This document shows positions 1 to 6,905 of a DNA stretch of 9,995 nt, in pieces. The DNA comes from Bacillota bacterium (GTDB lineage Bacteria > Bacillota > Clostridia > Peptostreptococcales > Thermotaleaceae): contig JAMNXX010000038.1 in the NCBI GenBank assembly GCA_023623095.1, forward strand, positions 1 to 9,995, read 5' to 3'. Positions within the stretch are counted from its first letter, which is position 1. Every line of letters starts with the position of its first letter. Position numbers and translations under genes: made by a program. The notes beneath the pieces were generated by a model. The model was not told where the DNA came from. It made no database searches and worked only from the letters and a program-made list of their open reading frames with translations.

Positions 1-170
1 ACAAGCATTCTGGAATTTGCGCTTTTGTCCATATCCAATATAGCTGTCGGGATGTCGTTTAAATAATCGTTTCTATAGACCATTCCAAATAAGAAAGTAA
101 AGAATAAGGGGCCTGCGACGAGCAGGATCAGATTTTTTGGGGTCATAAAAAATTTTTTAATTTCCTCCAT
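1..170 (-). CDS. ABC-2 type transporter permease, N-terminal part (second permease of the operon, cut by the window edge)
   Basis: Reading leftwards from an ATG at 168-170 gives 56 codons without a stop before the window ends. The protein begins MEEIKKFFMTPKNLILLVAG and has one membrane helix at about residues 13-31. An extracytoplasmic stretch with IPTAILDMDKS follows. The upstream permease has the same layout and an IPTAVYLGDN stretch at the same place, so the two are paralogues, as expected for a heterodimeric ABC-2 (ABC2_membrane_3 type) exporter channel. The start overlaps the end of the upstream gene by 14 bases, which suggests translational coupling. The Shine-Dalgarno match in front of this ATG is weak. 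An alternative ATG at codon 9 (144-146) has a GGAGG upstream, but about 17 bases away, too far. Family assignment rests on only 56 residues plus context. Confidence 0.75.
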   Translation of the reverse strand, partial: MEEIKKFFMTPKNLILLVAGPLFFTFLFGMVYRNDYLNDIPTAILDMDKSANSRML

Positions 171-1281
171 CAGCTTCAAGGGACTTCGCCTCCCTTCTTA
201 AAATATGCCCTTGACACAGAAGCACTGCCATGGCTGCTCCGATGGCGATGGCTGCCATGCTGAAAAGCACGGTTACATTTTTAAAATAAAAATTGGAGTG
301 TCCCTTTAAAAGCAGATCCCGCAGCAATTCTCCGAAATGGGTAAAGGGCAGGAAAAATGCGAACTTTTGAAAAAATACGGGCATGGACAAAAGGGGCCAG
401 GTATATCCGGAAAGGATAGAACTCGGGAGAAAATAGACCGCTGCAACTTGAGAAGCCAGCATCTTGTCTTTGAATATGGACGACAGCATGATGCCGATAG
501 AGCAGACGCAGATGCAGAATACTCCGCAAAGAAGCCCTATCTTTCCGAAATTTGCTTTCATCGGCACGTCAAAAAATCTGATTTGAACCCATAGGATCAT
601 TGCGGTTGAAATCAGCCCGAGGCCTGAACAGGCAAGCATTTTTACAATCGCATCCAGAAAAATGTTCTTCTGGCTGCTTTTATCGAGAGCTGCTGCAGCC
701 GTCATGCCCATTCCGGCCTGAACCATGGAGAGGATCATTCCGGGCAGGAGAAAGTTCACGTAATTCCGGGTTGGATTCCCGAGGATTCTTGAGGTGATAT
801 CAATTGCCATGACGGCATTTTTTGCCTGATCATAGGACATGTTAAATTTTCCCCGCATGACATCGATCAGCACTCCGCCCTTAAGGCTCAGGAGGATTTC
901 CGATGCGCTTACTTTTAGAAAGGAGGCGGAGGAAAGCTGGGTTCCGTCGGTAACGGTCATCAACTTCGGCGATTTTAATTTTTTCAAGTCCTTTGTAAAA
1001 TCTTTGGGGATGACCAGGCCGAAGAGAATTTTCCCCTGCTTCATCAATTCCTCTATTTCATAGGGATCTTCCACAAAATATTTGATATCAAATGTTTCAT
1101 GTTCATCGAAGCTGTTGACGATGGTTCGCGTAAGGGAAGTGTTATCCCCCAAATATACTGCGGTGGGAATTTCTCGAAGCTGTTTTTCGCTCATCATAAT
1201 GCAGATGAGGATATTGGCAATTTGAGGAATTAAAAAAATAAGGAGAAAGGGCATAATGTATTTTTTCAATCGCTTGATCAT
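157..1281 (-). CDS. ABC-2 type transporter permease (YbhR/YhhJ-like)
   Basis: A 374-residue membrane protein, probably one half of the channel of an ABC exporter for drugs or other small hydrophobic compounds; the substrate is not deducible. Layout: membrane helix 1 at about 11-30, a large extracytoplasmic domain at about 31-172, then five predicted helices near 175-196, 212-237, 247-270, 276-298 and 336-356. The SGYTWPLLSMP stretch (291-301) and the GNPTRNYVNFLLPG stretch (168-181) are typical of this permease family. A GTG at 1284 could also start the frame, but the ATG at 1281 lies 6 bases from AGGGGGA, against 3 for the GTG, so I chose the ATG. The gene follows the membrane fusion protein gene by 11 bases and overlaps the next permease. 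It has no ATP-binding domain. Confidence 0.9.
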   Translation of the reverse strand: MIKRLKKYIMPFLLIFLIPQIANILICIMMSEKQLREIPTAVYLGDNTSLTRTIVNSFDEHETFDIKYFVEDPYEIEELMKQGKILFGLVIPKDFTKDLKKLKSPKLMTVTDGTQLSSASFLKVSASEILLSLKGGVLIDVMRGKFNMSYDQAKNAVMAIDITSRILGNPTRNYVNFLLPGMILSMVQAGMGMTAAAALDKSSQKNIFLDAIVKMLACSGLGLISTAMILWVQIRFFDVPMKANFGKIGLLCGVFCICVCSIGIMLSSIFKDKMLASQVAAVYFLPSSILSGYTWPLLSMPVFFQKFAFFLPFTHFGELLRDLLLKGHSNFYFKNVTVLFSMAAIAIGAAMAVLLCQGHILRREAKSLEADGGN

Positions 1282-1287
1282 CACGAT

Positions 1288-1294
1288 TCCCCCT
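1288..1294 (-). promoter_or_regulatory. Ribosome binding site of the first permease gene, overlapping the upstream stop codon
   Basis: On the minus strand AGGGGGA lies 6 bases before the ATG at 1281 and only 3 before the in-frame GTG at 1284. It overlaps the TAG stop (1293-1295) of the membrane fusion protein gene, a common arrangement for coupled translation. Confidence 0.65.
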
Positions 1295-2363
1295 ATTGAG
1301 TCAGTTGGACAAAAGCGGTCATTCCGGGTCTTAAAAGCTGCTTCGAATTGTCCAGTTTAATCTTGATCCCGTAGCAGACCAAGTCAAATTCGCCGTTTTC
1401 ATTGCTGGCTTTTTTTACTGCAAAATCCGGTTTTTTATTGATTCGAACCACTTTCCCTTTGAAGGTTTGATCCTTGTATGCGGGAACTCTGACGTTGACT
1501 TCTTGCCCTTCTTTAAATTTTGAAAGCTCTGTTTCTTTTACCTGGATTTCCACCCAGATATTTTGAAGATTCGTAATGGTTGCAATGCTCATTCCGCTGG
1601 ATACCAATTCTCCCTTGCTGACATTCAGCATGGTTACCAGTCCGGAAAGCGGGGATTTTATAGTAGCGTCTTCGATATATGTATCTACTTCTTGAACCCC
1701 TGCAAGAGCTTGCTGATATTTTTCCCGGGCTGCGGCGATATTGCTTTGGGCTGCTGCTGCCGTGCCGCTTACCGCTTGCACTTGTGCCCTTGCGGCATCA
1801 ATGTCTTCTTGGCGCGCTCCTTCTTTTGCAAGATTTAAATCTTGAAGGGCCACGTTCATTTTGGTTTCGATTTCATCCAATTGGGCTTTGGAAACAGCTC
1901 CTTCTTCATACAGGGCCTTTACACGTTCATAATTTTTTTTCATGATGTCATAGTTGGCCTGTGCTTTGGCAATTTCTTGGCTTCTTGCGCCGTTGACGGC
2001 TTTTTCCAATGTAGCCTGTGCTGCGGCCAACTGCCCCAATGCCGCATCATATTGTGCTTCTGCTGCTTCGATGCCTGCCTTGGCTGCATTTGCCTGTGCC
2101 ACCAGCCCTTCTTTTTTGGCCAGAATGTCTTTGATATCGATAAGGGCGATGATATCTCCTTCCTGAATTTCTTGTCCTTCTTCTACTTTGATTTCTTCAA
2201 TTCTTCCTGGAATTTTCGCATTGATGTCCACTTCTTCCGCTTCAATGGTTCCTTGAAATTCATTTGGATTTTTTCCGGCTTCTTCCCCTTGTGCGGCGCA
2301 TCCGCTGAATAAAAGCATTACAGAAAGCACGAAAGCCCAGAAATGTATTTTTTTATTTGTCAT
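1293..2363 (-). CDS. Efflux membrane fusion protein, HlyD/YbhG-type lipoprotein
   Basis: A 356-residue adaptor that would sit on the outer face of the membrane and work with the two ABC-2 permeases encoded downstream. A hydrophobic signal peptide (about 6-21) ends in a lipobox FSG-Cys22, so it is probably a lipoprotein. A biotinyl-lipoyl-like half (about 45-80, with KIPGRIEEIKVEEGQEI) is followed by a long alanine-rich coiled-coil hairpin (about 85-228). The hairpin carries two related segments, ARSQEIAK (126-133) and ARQEDIDA (183-190), as in YbhG-type adaptors. The second lipoyl half (about 230-265, SPLSGLV) and a beta-barrel domain (about 270-356, ending RPGMTAFVQL) complete it. Start: ATG at 2363 has AAGGGGGA 7 bases upstream. 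A TTG at 2408 extends the frame by 15 codons but falls on the predicted transcription start, so it is rejected. In a Gram-positive the adaptor may serve as an external chaperone-like domain. Confidence 0.92.
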   Translation of the reverse strand: MTNKKIHFWAFVLSVMLLFSGCAAQGEEAGKNPNEFQGTIEAEEVDINAKIPGRIEEIKVEEGQEIQEGDIIALIDIKDILAKKEGLVAQANAAKAGIEAAEAQYDAALGQLAAAQATLEKAVNGARSQEIAKAQANYDIMKKNYERVKALYEEGAVSKAQLDEIETKMNVALQDLNLAKEGARQEDIDAARAQVQAVSGTAAAAQSNIAAAREKYQQALAGVQEVDTYIEDATIKSPLSGLVTMLNVSKGELVSSGMSIATITNLQNIWVEIQVKETELSKFKEGQEVNVRVPAYKDQTFKGKVVRINKKPDFAVKKASNENGEFDLVCYGIKIKLDNSKQLLRPGMTAFVQLTQ

Positions 2364-2370
2364 GAAAGAC

Positions 2371-2378
2371 TCCCCCTT
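2371..2378 (-). promoter_or_regulatory. Ribosome binding site deciding the start of the membrane fusion protein
   Basis: On the minus strand AAGGGGGA stands 7 bases before the ATG at 2363. It supports this ATG over the upstream TTG at 2408. The shorter protein also has a normal lipoprotein signal peptide. Confidence 0.75.
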
Positions 2379-2416
2379 GCAGAATAATGTAAATATATTA
2401 ACTATCAATAAAAAAT

Positions 2417-2445
2417 ATTATACTCTTGAAATTAAATTTTGTAAA
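2417..2445 (-). promoter_or_regulatory. Sigma-A promoter of the efflux operon
   Basis: On the minus strand a -35 box TTTACA (2440-2445) is separated by exactly 17 bases from a perfect -10 box TATAAT (2417-2422). Transcription would start near 2410, leaving a leader of about 47 bases before the ATG at 2363. The -35 box lies partly inside the palindrome at 2441-2454. Confidence 0.8.
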
Positions 2446-2454
2446 CATGTTTAC
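2441..2454. promoter_or_regulatory. Perfect 14-bp palindrome overlapping the efflux promoter -35: probable repressor operator
   Basis: GTAAACATGTTTAC is its own reverse complement. After one mismatched pair the symmetry extends outwards by three more A/T pairs, covering 2437-2458. It covers most of the -35 box of the leftward promoter, so a bound protein would block RNA polymerase. Efflux operons of this kind are commonly controlled by TetR- or MarR-family repressors that bind such palindromes. No regulator gene is present in the window, so the cognate protein is unknown. It does not fit a CcpA cre site, because the central CG is absent. Confidence 0.65.
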
Positions 2455-2540
2455 TAAAATTGTTTTAAGAGATTGAAATTTTTGTTTTCCGCCCCCTTAA
2501 AAATAAACTTCCATCAATGAGGATATTTTTCCATATTTTG

Positions 2541-2570
2541 TTGATTTCTTTTTGAACAAAATGATATAAT
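2541..2570 (+). promoter_or_regulatory. Likely sigma-A promoter reading towards the chemoreceptor gene
   Basis: TTGATT (2541-2546) is followed after 18 bases by a perfect TATAAT (2565-2570), with a TG at 2562-2563 giving an extended -10 (TGATATAAT). Transcription would begin near 2577, about 300 bases before the chemoreceptor start. The long leader holds the doubtful small ORF at 2640-2861. A second weaker match (TTGAAA at 2582, TAAAAT at 2604, 16-base spacer) lies just downstream. Confidence 0.55.
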
Positions 2571-2639
2571 ATTTCTATATATTGAAAGAAATGACATAAA
2601 AAATAAAATTTTATCAAAACTTTGAAGAGAAAGTATAAA

Positions 2640-2861
2640 ATGTTTCCAAAGACAGCGATGCGGATGGGACGTATTATCAGTAAATGCTTTCAAAACAGTA
2701 TCGGAAAGAAAACCAACCGGCTTTTAGAATGTTCTTTCATGGGGCATTTTCAAGAGTCGTTTCTTTTTTGGAAAAAAAAGATGATTTTTATTGACGGAAA
2801 ATTTTCATATTTTTATCGCGCAATATCCATCTTGGGGATGGATAAGCCGATCAAAGACTAG
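2640..2861 (+). CDS. Doubtful small ORF (73 aa) in the leader of the chemoreceptor gene
   Basis: An open frame of 73 codons from ATG (or 79 from a TTG at 2622) ends with TAG 20 bases before the chemoreceptor start. The product would be basic, start [16 protein letters not shown], and contain a short aromatic-rich stretch ([11 protein letters not shown]) but no clear membrane helix or known motif. I do not recognise it. The Shine-Dalgarno signal is poor: only GAAGAG/AAAG at a loose distance. In favour are its place between a good promoter and the next gene, and its tidy end. It may equally be an untranslated leader or a decayed gene. Confidence 0.2.
   Translation: MFPKTAMRMGRIISKCFQNSIGKKTNRLLECSFMGHFQESFLFWKKKMIFIDGKFSYFYRAISILGMDKPIKD
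2824..2844 (+). other. Small hairpin just upstream of the chemoreceptor gene
   Basis: TATCCATC and GATGGATA form an 8-bp perfect stem around the loop TTGGG. No T-run follows, so it is not an intrinsic terminator. It lies about 38 bases before the chemoreceptor start and could influence mRNA stability or processing, or be chance. Confidence 0.35.
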
Positions 2862-2881
2862 GAAGGAAAGAAGGGTTCTGT

Positions 2882-4489
2882 ATGCGGGATGCAAATGTGG
2901 TGAAAATTGTTTGCGCAGTGGTGAATTTCTTCCTGTTGGCAATAAGCGTATATGCATATCATTTTCTAAATTCCCATGCGCTCATAAACAAATATGGTTT
3001 TATATGGATTGCTCTCGCTTCTACGCTGATCGTATTCATATCTTTTGTTGTTTTAGATAAATTGCTGCGCCTGCAAGAGCAGAAAATGAGCGATAAGATT
3101 AAAGAGATTGCCGATGGAAATGTCATTAACGAAGATCTCGAAAAGAATGGTTTCTTTCAATGCAGTGCCATTGAAGAGGCACTGGATATGTTAAGATCAA
3201 AAACCGAGTTATCGATGTATCATAATCTTCTAGCAGAATCTTCTTTGAGCGGAAACGCAGAAATTTTAAAAACAAATGCAGAGAAAAATGCAGAAGAGAT
3301 TGCATCGATCTATAATCGATTGGAAAGCATATCGAACGCTTTATCCAATTCAGTAGAAAATATGGAAGAAAATACGGCGGTATCGGAAGAAATGCTCAGT
3401 TCCATGCACGAAATCAGTGAATACTGCCATAAAAGCAAAATGCATTCCAGTGAAGCAGAAGAATTAGTAAACGAAGATATTTCAAATATTCAATCCACAT
3501 TGGCGAGCATAGAAGAAGTAGAAAATGAAATTCATTATCTCCGAAACAATATTGATGCCATCGATGAATTTTTGAAGAGTACTTCGGCAATGACAAACCT
3601 GATTTCCGAAATTGCAAAAAAGACAAATTTATTGGCATTAAATGCAGATATTGAAGCGGCTCGTGCCGGGGAACACGGCAGGGGATTTTCTGTCGTTGCC
3701 GGGGAAATCAAAGATTTAGCCACACAAAGCAATACCACGTCGAAAAGCATCATTGAAAATATTGAATCTACACAGGAAAAAATGAGTGGGCTTATCCAGC
3801 ACATCCACAATGCTTGGGATAAAATTTTGGTTGTAAAATCTGCAAGTAACGATACGGTAAGCCATTTAAACAATATAGGGTTGAAAGTAGAGGATATCGT
3901 TTCTTATATCGTCAATATCAACGATTTGGTCAAACAGCAAACGGAACATTTCAATACAATTACAAGCAGCATGGCCGGCATAACGGAATCGAATAATGAG
4001 ATTGCTTCTGGATCAGACAGTATTCAAAAATACATGAATGAACAAATCGAGCAAAACCGTAATATCGTGGACATCGCAAATAAATTATATGAAGTTGCTA
4101 AAAATTATAGCGATGGATTGGCTGACTTTGAAAAGAAATTAGAAAAATCTTTATTTGCTGCCTGCGATTATCTGGCAGATCGATTGGTAAAAAATCAAGT
4201 AGACAATCATTTTCTGCAGGAATTTTGTCAAAAAACGGGGATTGCAGAAATTTATATAACAGATTCGAATGGGAAGACAATTATTTGCAACAATCAAAGC
4301 GGGATAGGCTTTACATTATCTAGGGATCCAGCAGATCAGAGCCATAAGTTTTATAGGATATTAAATGATCCCAAATTAAGGGTGTCCGAAAAGCTCGGAA
4401 TCCGGGATATTGATGGGAAATATTTCAAATTCGTAGGCATTTCCAGGAAAGATTCTAAAGGGGTTATTCAGGCAGGTTGGGGAGTATAA
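2882..4489 (+). CDS. Methyl-accepting chemotaxis protein with two N-terminal membrane helices and a C-terminal sensor-like domain
   Basis: A 535-residue chemoreceptor that would pass signals to CheA/CheW. Two membrane helices (about 6-29 and 38-58) are joined by a loop of only about ten residues, so there is no external ligand-binding domain. A divergent HAMP-like or linker region (about 60-115) leads into a long coiled coil. The signalling hairpin tip is unmistakable at 243-281: [21 protein letters not shown], then [17 protein letters not shown]. The returning helix runs to about 420. The last 115 residues form a separate alpha/beta domain ([20 protein letters not shown], later [12 protein letters not shown]) that resembles a PAS- or Cache-like fold and would be cytoplasmic. 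Start: ATG with AGAAGGG 6 bases upstream. No CheR-tethering pentapeptide is seen at the end. No terminator separates it from the T-box leader that follows. The MCP call is certain; the fold of the C-terminal domain is inferred. Confidence 0.95.
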   Translation: MRDANVVKIVCAVVNFFLLAISVYAYHFLNSHALINKYGFIWIALASTLIVFISFVVLDKLLRLQEQKMSDKIKEIADGNVINEDLEKNGFFQCSAIEEALDMLRSKTELSMYHNLLAESSLSGNAEILKTNAEKNAEEIASIYNRLESISNALSNSVENMEENTAVSEEMLSSMHEISEYCHKSKMHSSEAEELVNEDISNIQSTLASIEEVENEIHYLRNNIDAIDEFLKSTSAMTNLISEIAKKTNLLALNADIEAARAGEHGRGFSVVAGEIKDLATQSNTTSKSIIENIESTQEKMSGLIQHIHNAWDKILVVKSASNDTVSHLNNIGLKVEDIVSYIVNINDLVKQQTEHFNTITSSMAGITESNNEIASGSDSIQKYMNEQIEQNRNIVDIANKLYEVAKNYSDGLADFEKKLEKSLFAACDYLADRLVKNQVDNHFLQEFCQKTGIAEIYITDSNGKTIICNNQSGIGFTLSRDPADQSHKFYRILNDPKLRVSEKLGIRDIDGKYFKFVGISRKDSKGVIQAGWGV

Positions 4490-4501
4490 ATGTTATACAT
4501 G

Positions 4502-4530
4502 TTGCATATTTTCCGCAATTTGTGTAAAAT
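4502..4530 (+). promoter_or_regulatory. metG: Possible sigma-A promoter of the metG T-box leader
   Basis: TTGCAT (4502-4507) is 17 bases from TAAAAT (4525-4530). The -35 is a weak match, the -10 a good one. Transcription would start near 4537, some 30 bases before the first conserved T-box element. Read-through from the chemoreceptor gene is also possible because no terminator is seen after 4489. Confidence 0.45.
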
Positions 4531-4564
4531 ATAGATTATGTAATTCAATGGTATAGAAAATATC

Positions 4565-4831
4565 CAAAAAGCATTGATGGGAAGAGTACGCATAGGAATT
4601 CACAGCAGAGAGCCGGGCTGGGTGAAAACCGGTGTGAAGATCGATGCGGAAGATGGTCCCTGAGCTGCATGGCTGAGGCATCATGTATGTTTAGGTCATG
4701 CCGGCATTGCAAGCCGTTATGATTGCATAGTGATCCGTTCACTTATGGAGGCTGTTGCTGTGAGGCAGCGGTAAATAAGGGTGGTATCGCGAGCAAGCCT
4801 CGCCCCTTAATGGAAAAGGGGGGAGGTTTTT
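4565..4831 (+). promoter_or_regulatory. T-box riboswitch, methionine-specific, controlling metG
   Basis: The leader carries the T-box landmarks in order: a GAAGAGTACG element (4581-4590) with the AGTA of the specifier-loop S-turn; AGAGAG (4607-4612) of distal stem I; the GCCGGGCTGG...AAAACCGG apical part (4612-4632); a GAGCTGC-ATG-GCTGAGG specifier region; and the T-box sequence AAGGGTGGTATCGCG (4777-4791). The specifier codon is read as ATG at 4669-4671, matching the methionine tRNA anticodon and the gene downstream. The antiterminator bulge UGGU (4782-4785) would pair with the ACCA end of a tRNA whose discriminator base is A, as tRNA-Met has. Uncharged tRNA-Met would stabilise the antiterminator and switch metG on; charged tRNA allows termination. 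The 5' limit is approximate. Confidence 0.93.
4798..4831 (+). terminator. Intrinsic terminator of the metG T-box
   Basis: CCTCGCCCCTT (4798-4808) pairs with AAGGGGGGAGG (4816-4826), ten pairs and one G-G mismatch, around a 7-base loop, followed by TTTTT (4827-4831). Its 5' arm lies directly downstream of the T-box sequence, so forming the antiterminator would remove it. Confidence 0.9.
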
Positions 4832-4916
4832 GTTATATAAATTTAGATGAAAAGTTTTATGCATCTATATAAGAACGAATGCGCATATATTCATATCAAA
4901 CGAGGAGGAAAAGAAA

Positions 4917-6878
4917 ATGAGCAAAGGAACTTTTTATATCACAACTCCAATTTATTATCCCAGTTCCAATCTTCATATCGGGCATACATATACAACCGTG
5001 GCGGCAGACGCGATGGCACGCTTTAAACGCCTGACAGGGTATGATGTGATGTTTTTGACAGGCACCGATGAACATGGTCAAAAGCTTCAGCGCATTGCAA
5101 AAGAAAATGGAATGGAGCCGAAAGAATATATTGACAAGATCGTCGAGGGAGTCAAAAAATTATGGGAAACAATGGAGATCTCTTATGATTTCTTTATTCG
5201 GACCACCGATGATTATCATAAGAGAAGAGTGCAGGAGATTTTCAAAAAACTTTATGAAAAAGGCGATATCTATAAAGGGACTTATGAAGGATGGTATTGT
5301 ACTCCCTGCGAGGCTTTCTGGACAGAAACGCAAATCGTAGACGGAAAATGCCCGGACTGTGGAAGGGCAGTGGAACTGACAAAAGAAGAAGCCTATTTCT
5401 TTAAATTGTCAAAATATCAGGATCAATTGCTGAAGCTGTTTGAAGAGAATCCCGATTTTTTGGAGCCGGAATCAAGAAGGAATGAAATGTTGAACAACTT
5501 CATCCGGCCGGGACTGGAGGATCTATGTATTTCCAGAAGCAGTTTTGATTGGGGAATTCCGGTACCGATTGACGAAAAACATGTTATCTATGTATGGCTG
5601 GATGCCCTTTCTAATTATATCACGGCTTTGGGTTATCCGGAAGAAAAGGAAGGCGCCTATCAAAAATACTGGCCTGCAGATGTTCATCTGGTAGGAAAGG
5701 AAATTGTACGATTCCATACGATCATTTGGCCGGCGATGTTAATGGCATTAGGAGAACCCCTTCCGAAAAAAGTATTCGGGCATGGTTGGATTTTACTGGA
5801 AGGGGGAAAAATGTCCAAATCGAAAGGAAATGTTGTGGATCCGGTGATATTGGTAGAGCGGTATGGAGTCGATGCCTTGAAGTATTTTCTTCTAAGAGAA
5901 TACTCTTTCGGTCAGGATGGCGTATTTACGAATGAAGTTTTATTCAATCGCCTCAATTCTGATCTGGCAAACGATTTGGGGAATTTGGTCAGCAGAACCA
6001 TCACCATGATCGAAAAATATAATGGAGGAATTATCCCTGCAGCCAAAGGGGAAACGGAAACGGATGCAGATTTGAAGAAGCTGGCGACTTCCGTGTCGGG
6101 CATTGTAGAAAAGAAAATGGATCGACTGGATTTCAGCAATGCATTGGAAGAAATATGGAAGCTGGTTCGCAGAACGAATAAATATATCGATGAAACGATG
6201 CCTTGGATGCTGGCAAAAGAGGAAGCAAACAAAGAACGCCTTGATACGGTATTGTACAATTTAGCCGATTCCATCCGCATCATTTCCATACTGATTCAGC
6301 CTTTCATGCATTCCACCACGAAAAAAATATGGGTTCAATTGGGACTCGACGAAGGACAGGGGACAACATGGGAGGATACATTTGTATTTGGTAAGCTCCC
6401 AAGCGGCCTCAAAGTAAAAAGACAGGCACCGCTGTTCCCAAGGATCGATGTTGCAGAGGAATTGAAAGCTTTAGAAGATATGGGCGCGAAAAAAACAGAT
6501 AAAAAACAGCAGCCGCAGGACAAAGCAGAATCGAAAGAAGTAGCCAAAACACAGGAAAAACCTGAAATTACCATCGATGATTTTGCAAAGCTTGACCTGA
6601 AAGTGGGAACTGTATTAGAATGTAAAAAGCATCCGAAAGCGGATAAATTATTAATCCTGCAAGTGAAGATAGGAGAAGAAACGAGGCAGATCGTATCGGG
6701 AATTGCTGAATATTATTCCCCCGAAGCATTAATCGGGCAAAAAGTAGTTGTTGTAGCAAATCTCAAAGCGATCAAATTAAGGGGAGAAGAATCAAAAGGG
6801 ATGATTTTGGCAGCGGAAAAAGATGGAACATTAACGCTCGTTACAGCAAATATTGATGATGGCGCAACAGTAAGTTAA
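4917..6878 (+). CDS. metG: Methionyl-tRNA synthetase with C-terminal tRNA-binding domain
   Basis: Charges tRNA-Met with methionine using ATP, in the cytoplasm. The 653-residue protein has the class I signatures: HIGH at 20-23 and KMSKS at 298-302. The inserted zinc knuckle has cysteines at 128, 131, 145 and 148 (CTPC and CPDC), so it is the single-knuckle form with intact zinc ligands. The anticodon-binding helical domain covers about 340-515. A charged, glutamine- and lysine-rich linker (about 522-550) joins a Trbp111/EMAPII-like OB-fold domain (551-653) that aids dimerisation and tRNA binding. The length fits the long bacterial form. The ATG is preceded by AGGAGG at 4903-4908, 8 bases away. 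It lies 85 bases after the T-box terminator and is probably transcribed together with tatD, 27 bases downstream. Confidence 0.98.
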   Translation: MSKGTFYITTPIYYPSSNLHIGHTYTTVAADAMARFKRLTGYDVMFLTGTDEHGQKLQRIAKENGMEPKEYIDKIVEGVKKLWETMEISYDFFIRTTDDYHKRRVQEIFKKLYEKGDIYKGTYEGWYCTPCEAFWTETQIVDGKCPDCGRAVELTKEEAYFFKLSKYQDQLLKLFEENPDFLEPESRRNEMLNNFIRPGLEDLCISRSSFDWGIPVPIDEKHVIYVWLDALSNYITALGYPEEKEGAYQKYWPADVHLVGKEIVRFHTIIWPAMLMALGEPLPKKVFGHGWILLEGGKMSKSKGNVVDPVILVERYGVDALKYFLLREYSFGQDGVFTNEVLFNRLNSDLANDLGNLVSRTITMIEKYNGGIIPAAKGETETDADLKKLATSVSGIVEKKMDRLDFSNALEEIWKLVRRTNKYIDETMPWMLAKEEANKERLDTVLYNLADSIRIISILIQPFMHSTTKKIWVQLGLDEGQGTTWEDTFVFGKLPSGLKVKRQAPLFPRIDVAEELKALEDMGAKKTDKKQQPQDKAESKEVAKTQEKPEITIDDFAKLDLKVGTVLECKKHPKADKLLILQVKIGEETRQIVSGIAEYYSPEALIGQKVVVVANLKAIKLRGEESKGMILAAEKDGTLTLVTANIDDGATVS

Positions 6879-6887
6879 GGGAATATG

Positions 6888-6896
6888 AGAAGGGGG
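6888..6896 (+). promoter_or_regulatory. tatD: Ribosome binding site deciding the tatD start
   Basis: AGAAGGGGG ends 9 bases before the ATG at 6906. The in-frame ATG at 6885 has an AAGGG only 3 bases away and would add seven residues (MRRGLAK) in front of the conserved MFFDSHAHLD start. The ATG at 6906 is preferred. Confidence 0.75.
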
Positions 6897-6905
6897 TTGG
6901 CGAAA

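Noticed and set aside
1842..2312. 156-codon plus-strand frame opposite the membrane fusion protein
   Set aside because: It is a shadow of the alanine-rich coiled-coil coding region: cysteine- and phenylalanine-rich product, no start signal, no motif.
2364..2408. N-terminal extension of the membrane fusion protein from a TTG at 2408
   Set aside because: The TTG coincides with the predicted transcription start, has no ribosome binding site, and would put 15 residues in front of a normal lipoprotein signal peptide.
2622..2881. c-di-GMP riboswitch before the chemoreceptor
   Set aside because: A GATGGGACG stretch recalls part of the type I aptamer, but the conserved AGGGCAAA core and the receptor helix are missing.
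5912..6289. 125-codon minus-strand frame inside metG
   Set aside because: Shadow of a certain gene; low-complexity serine-rich product without a ribosome binding site.
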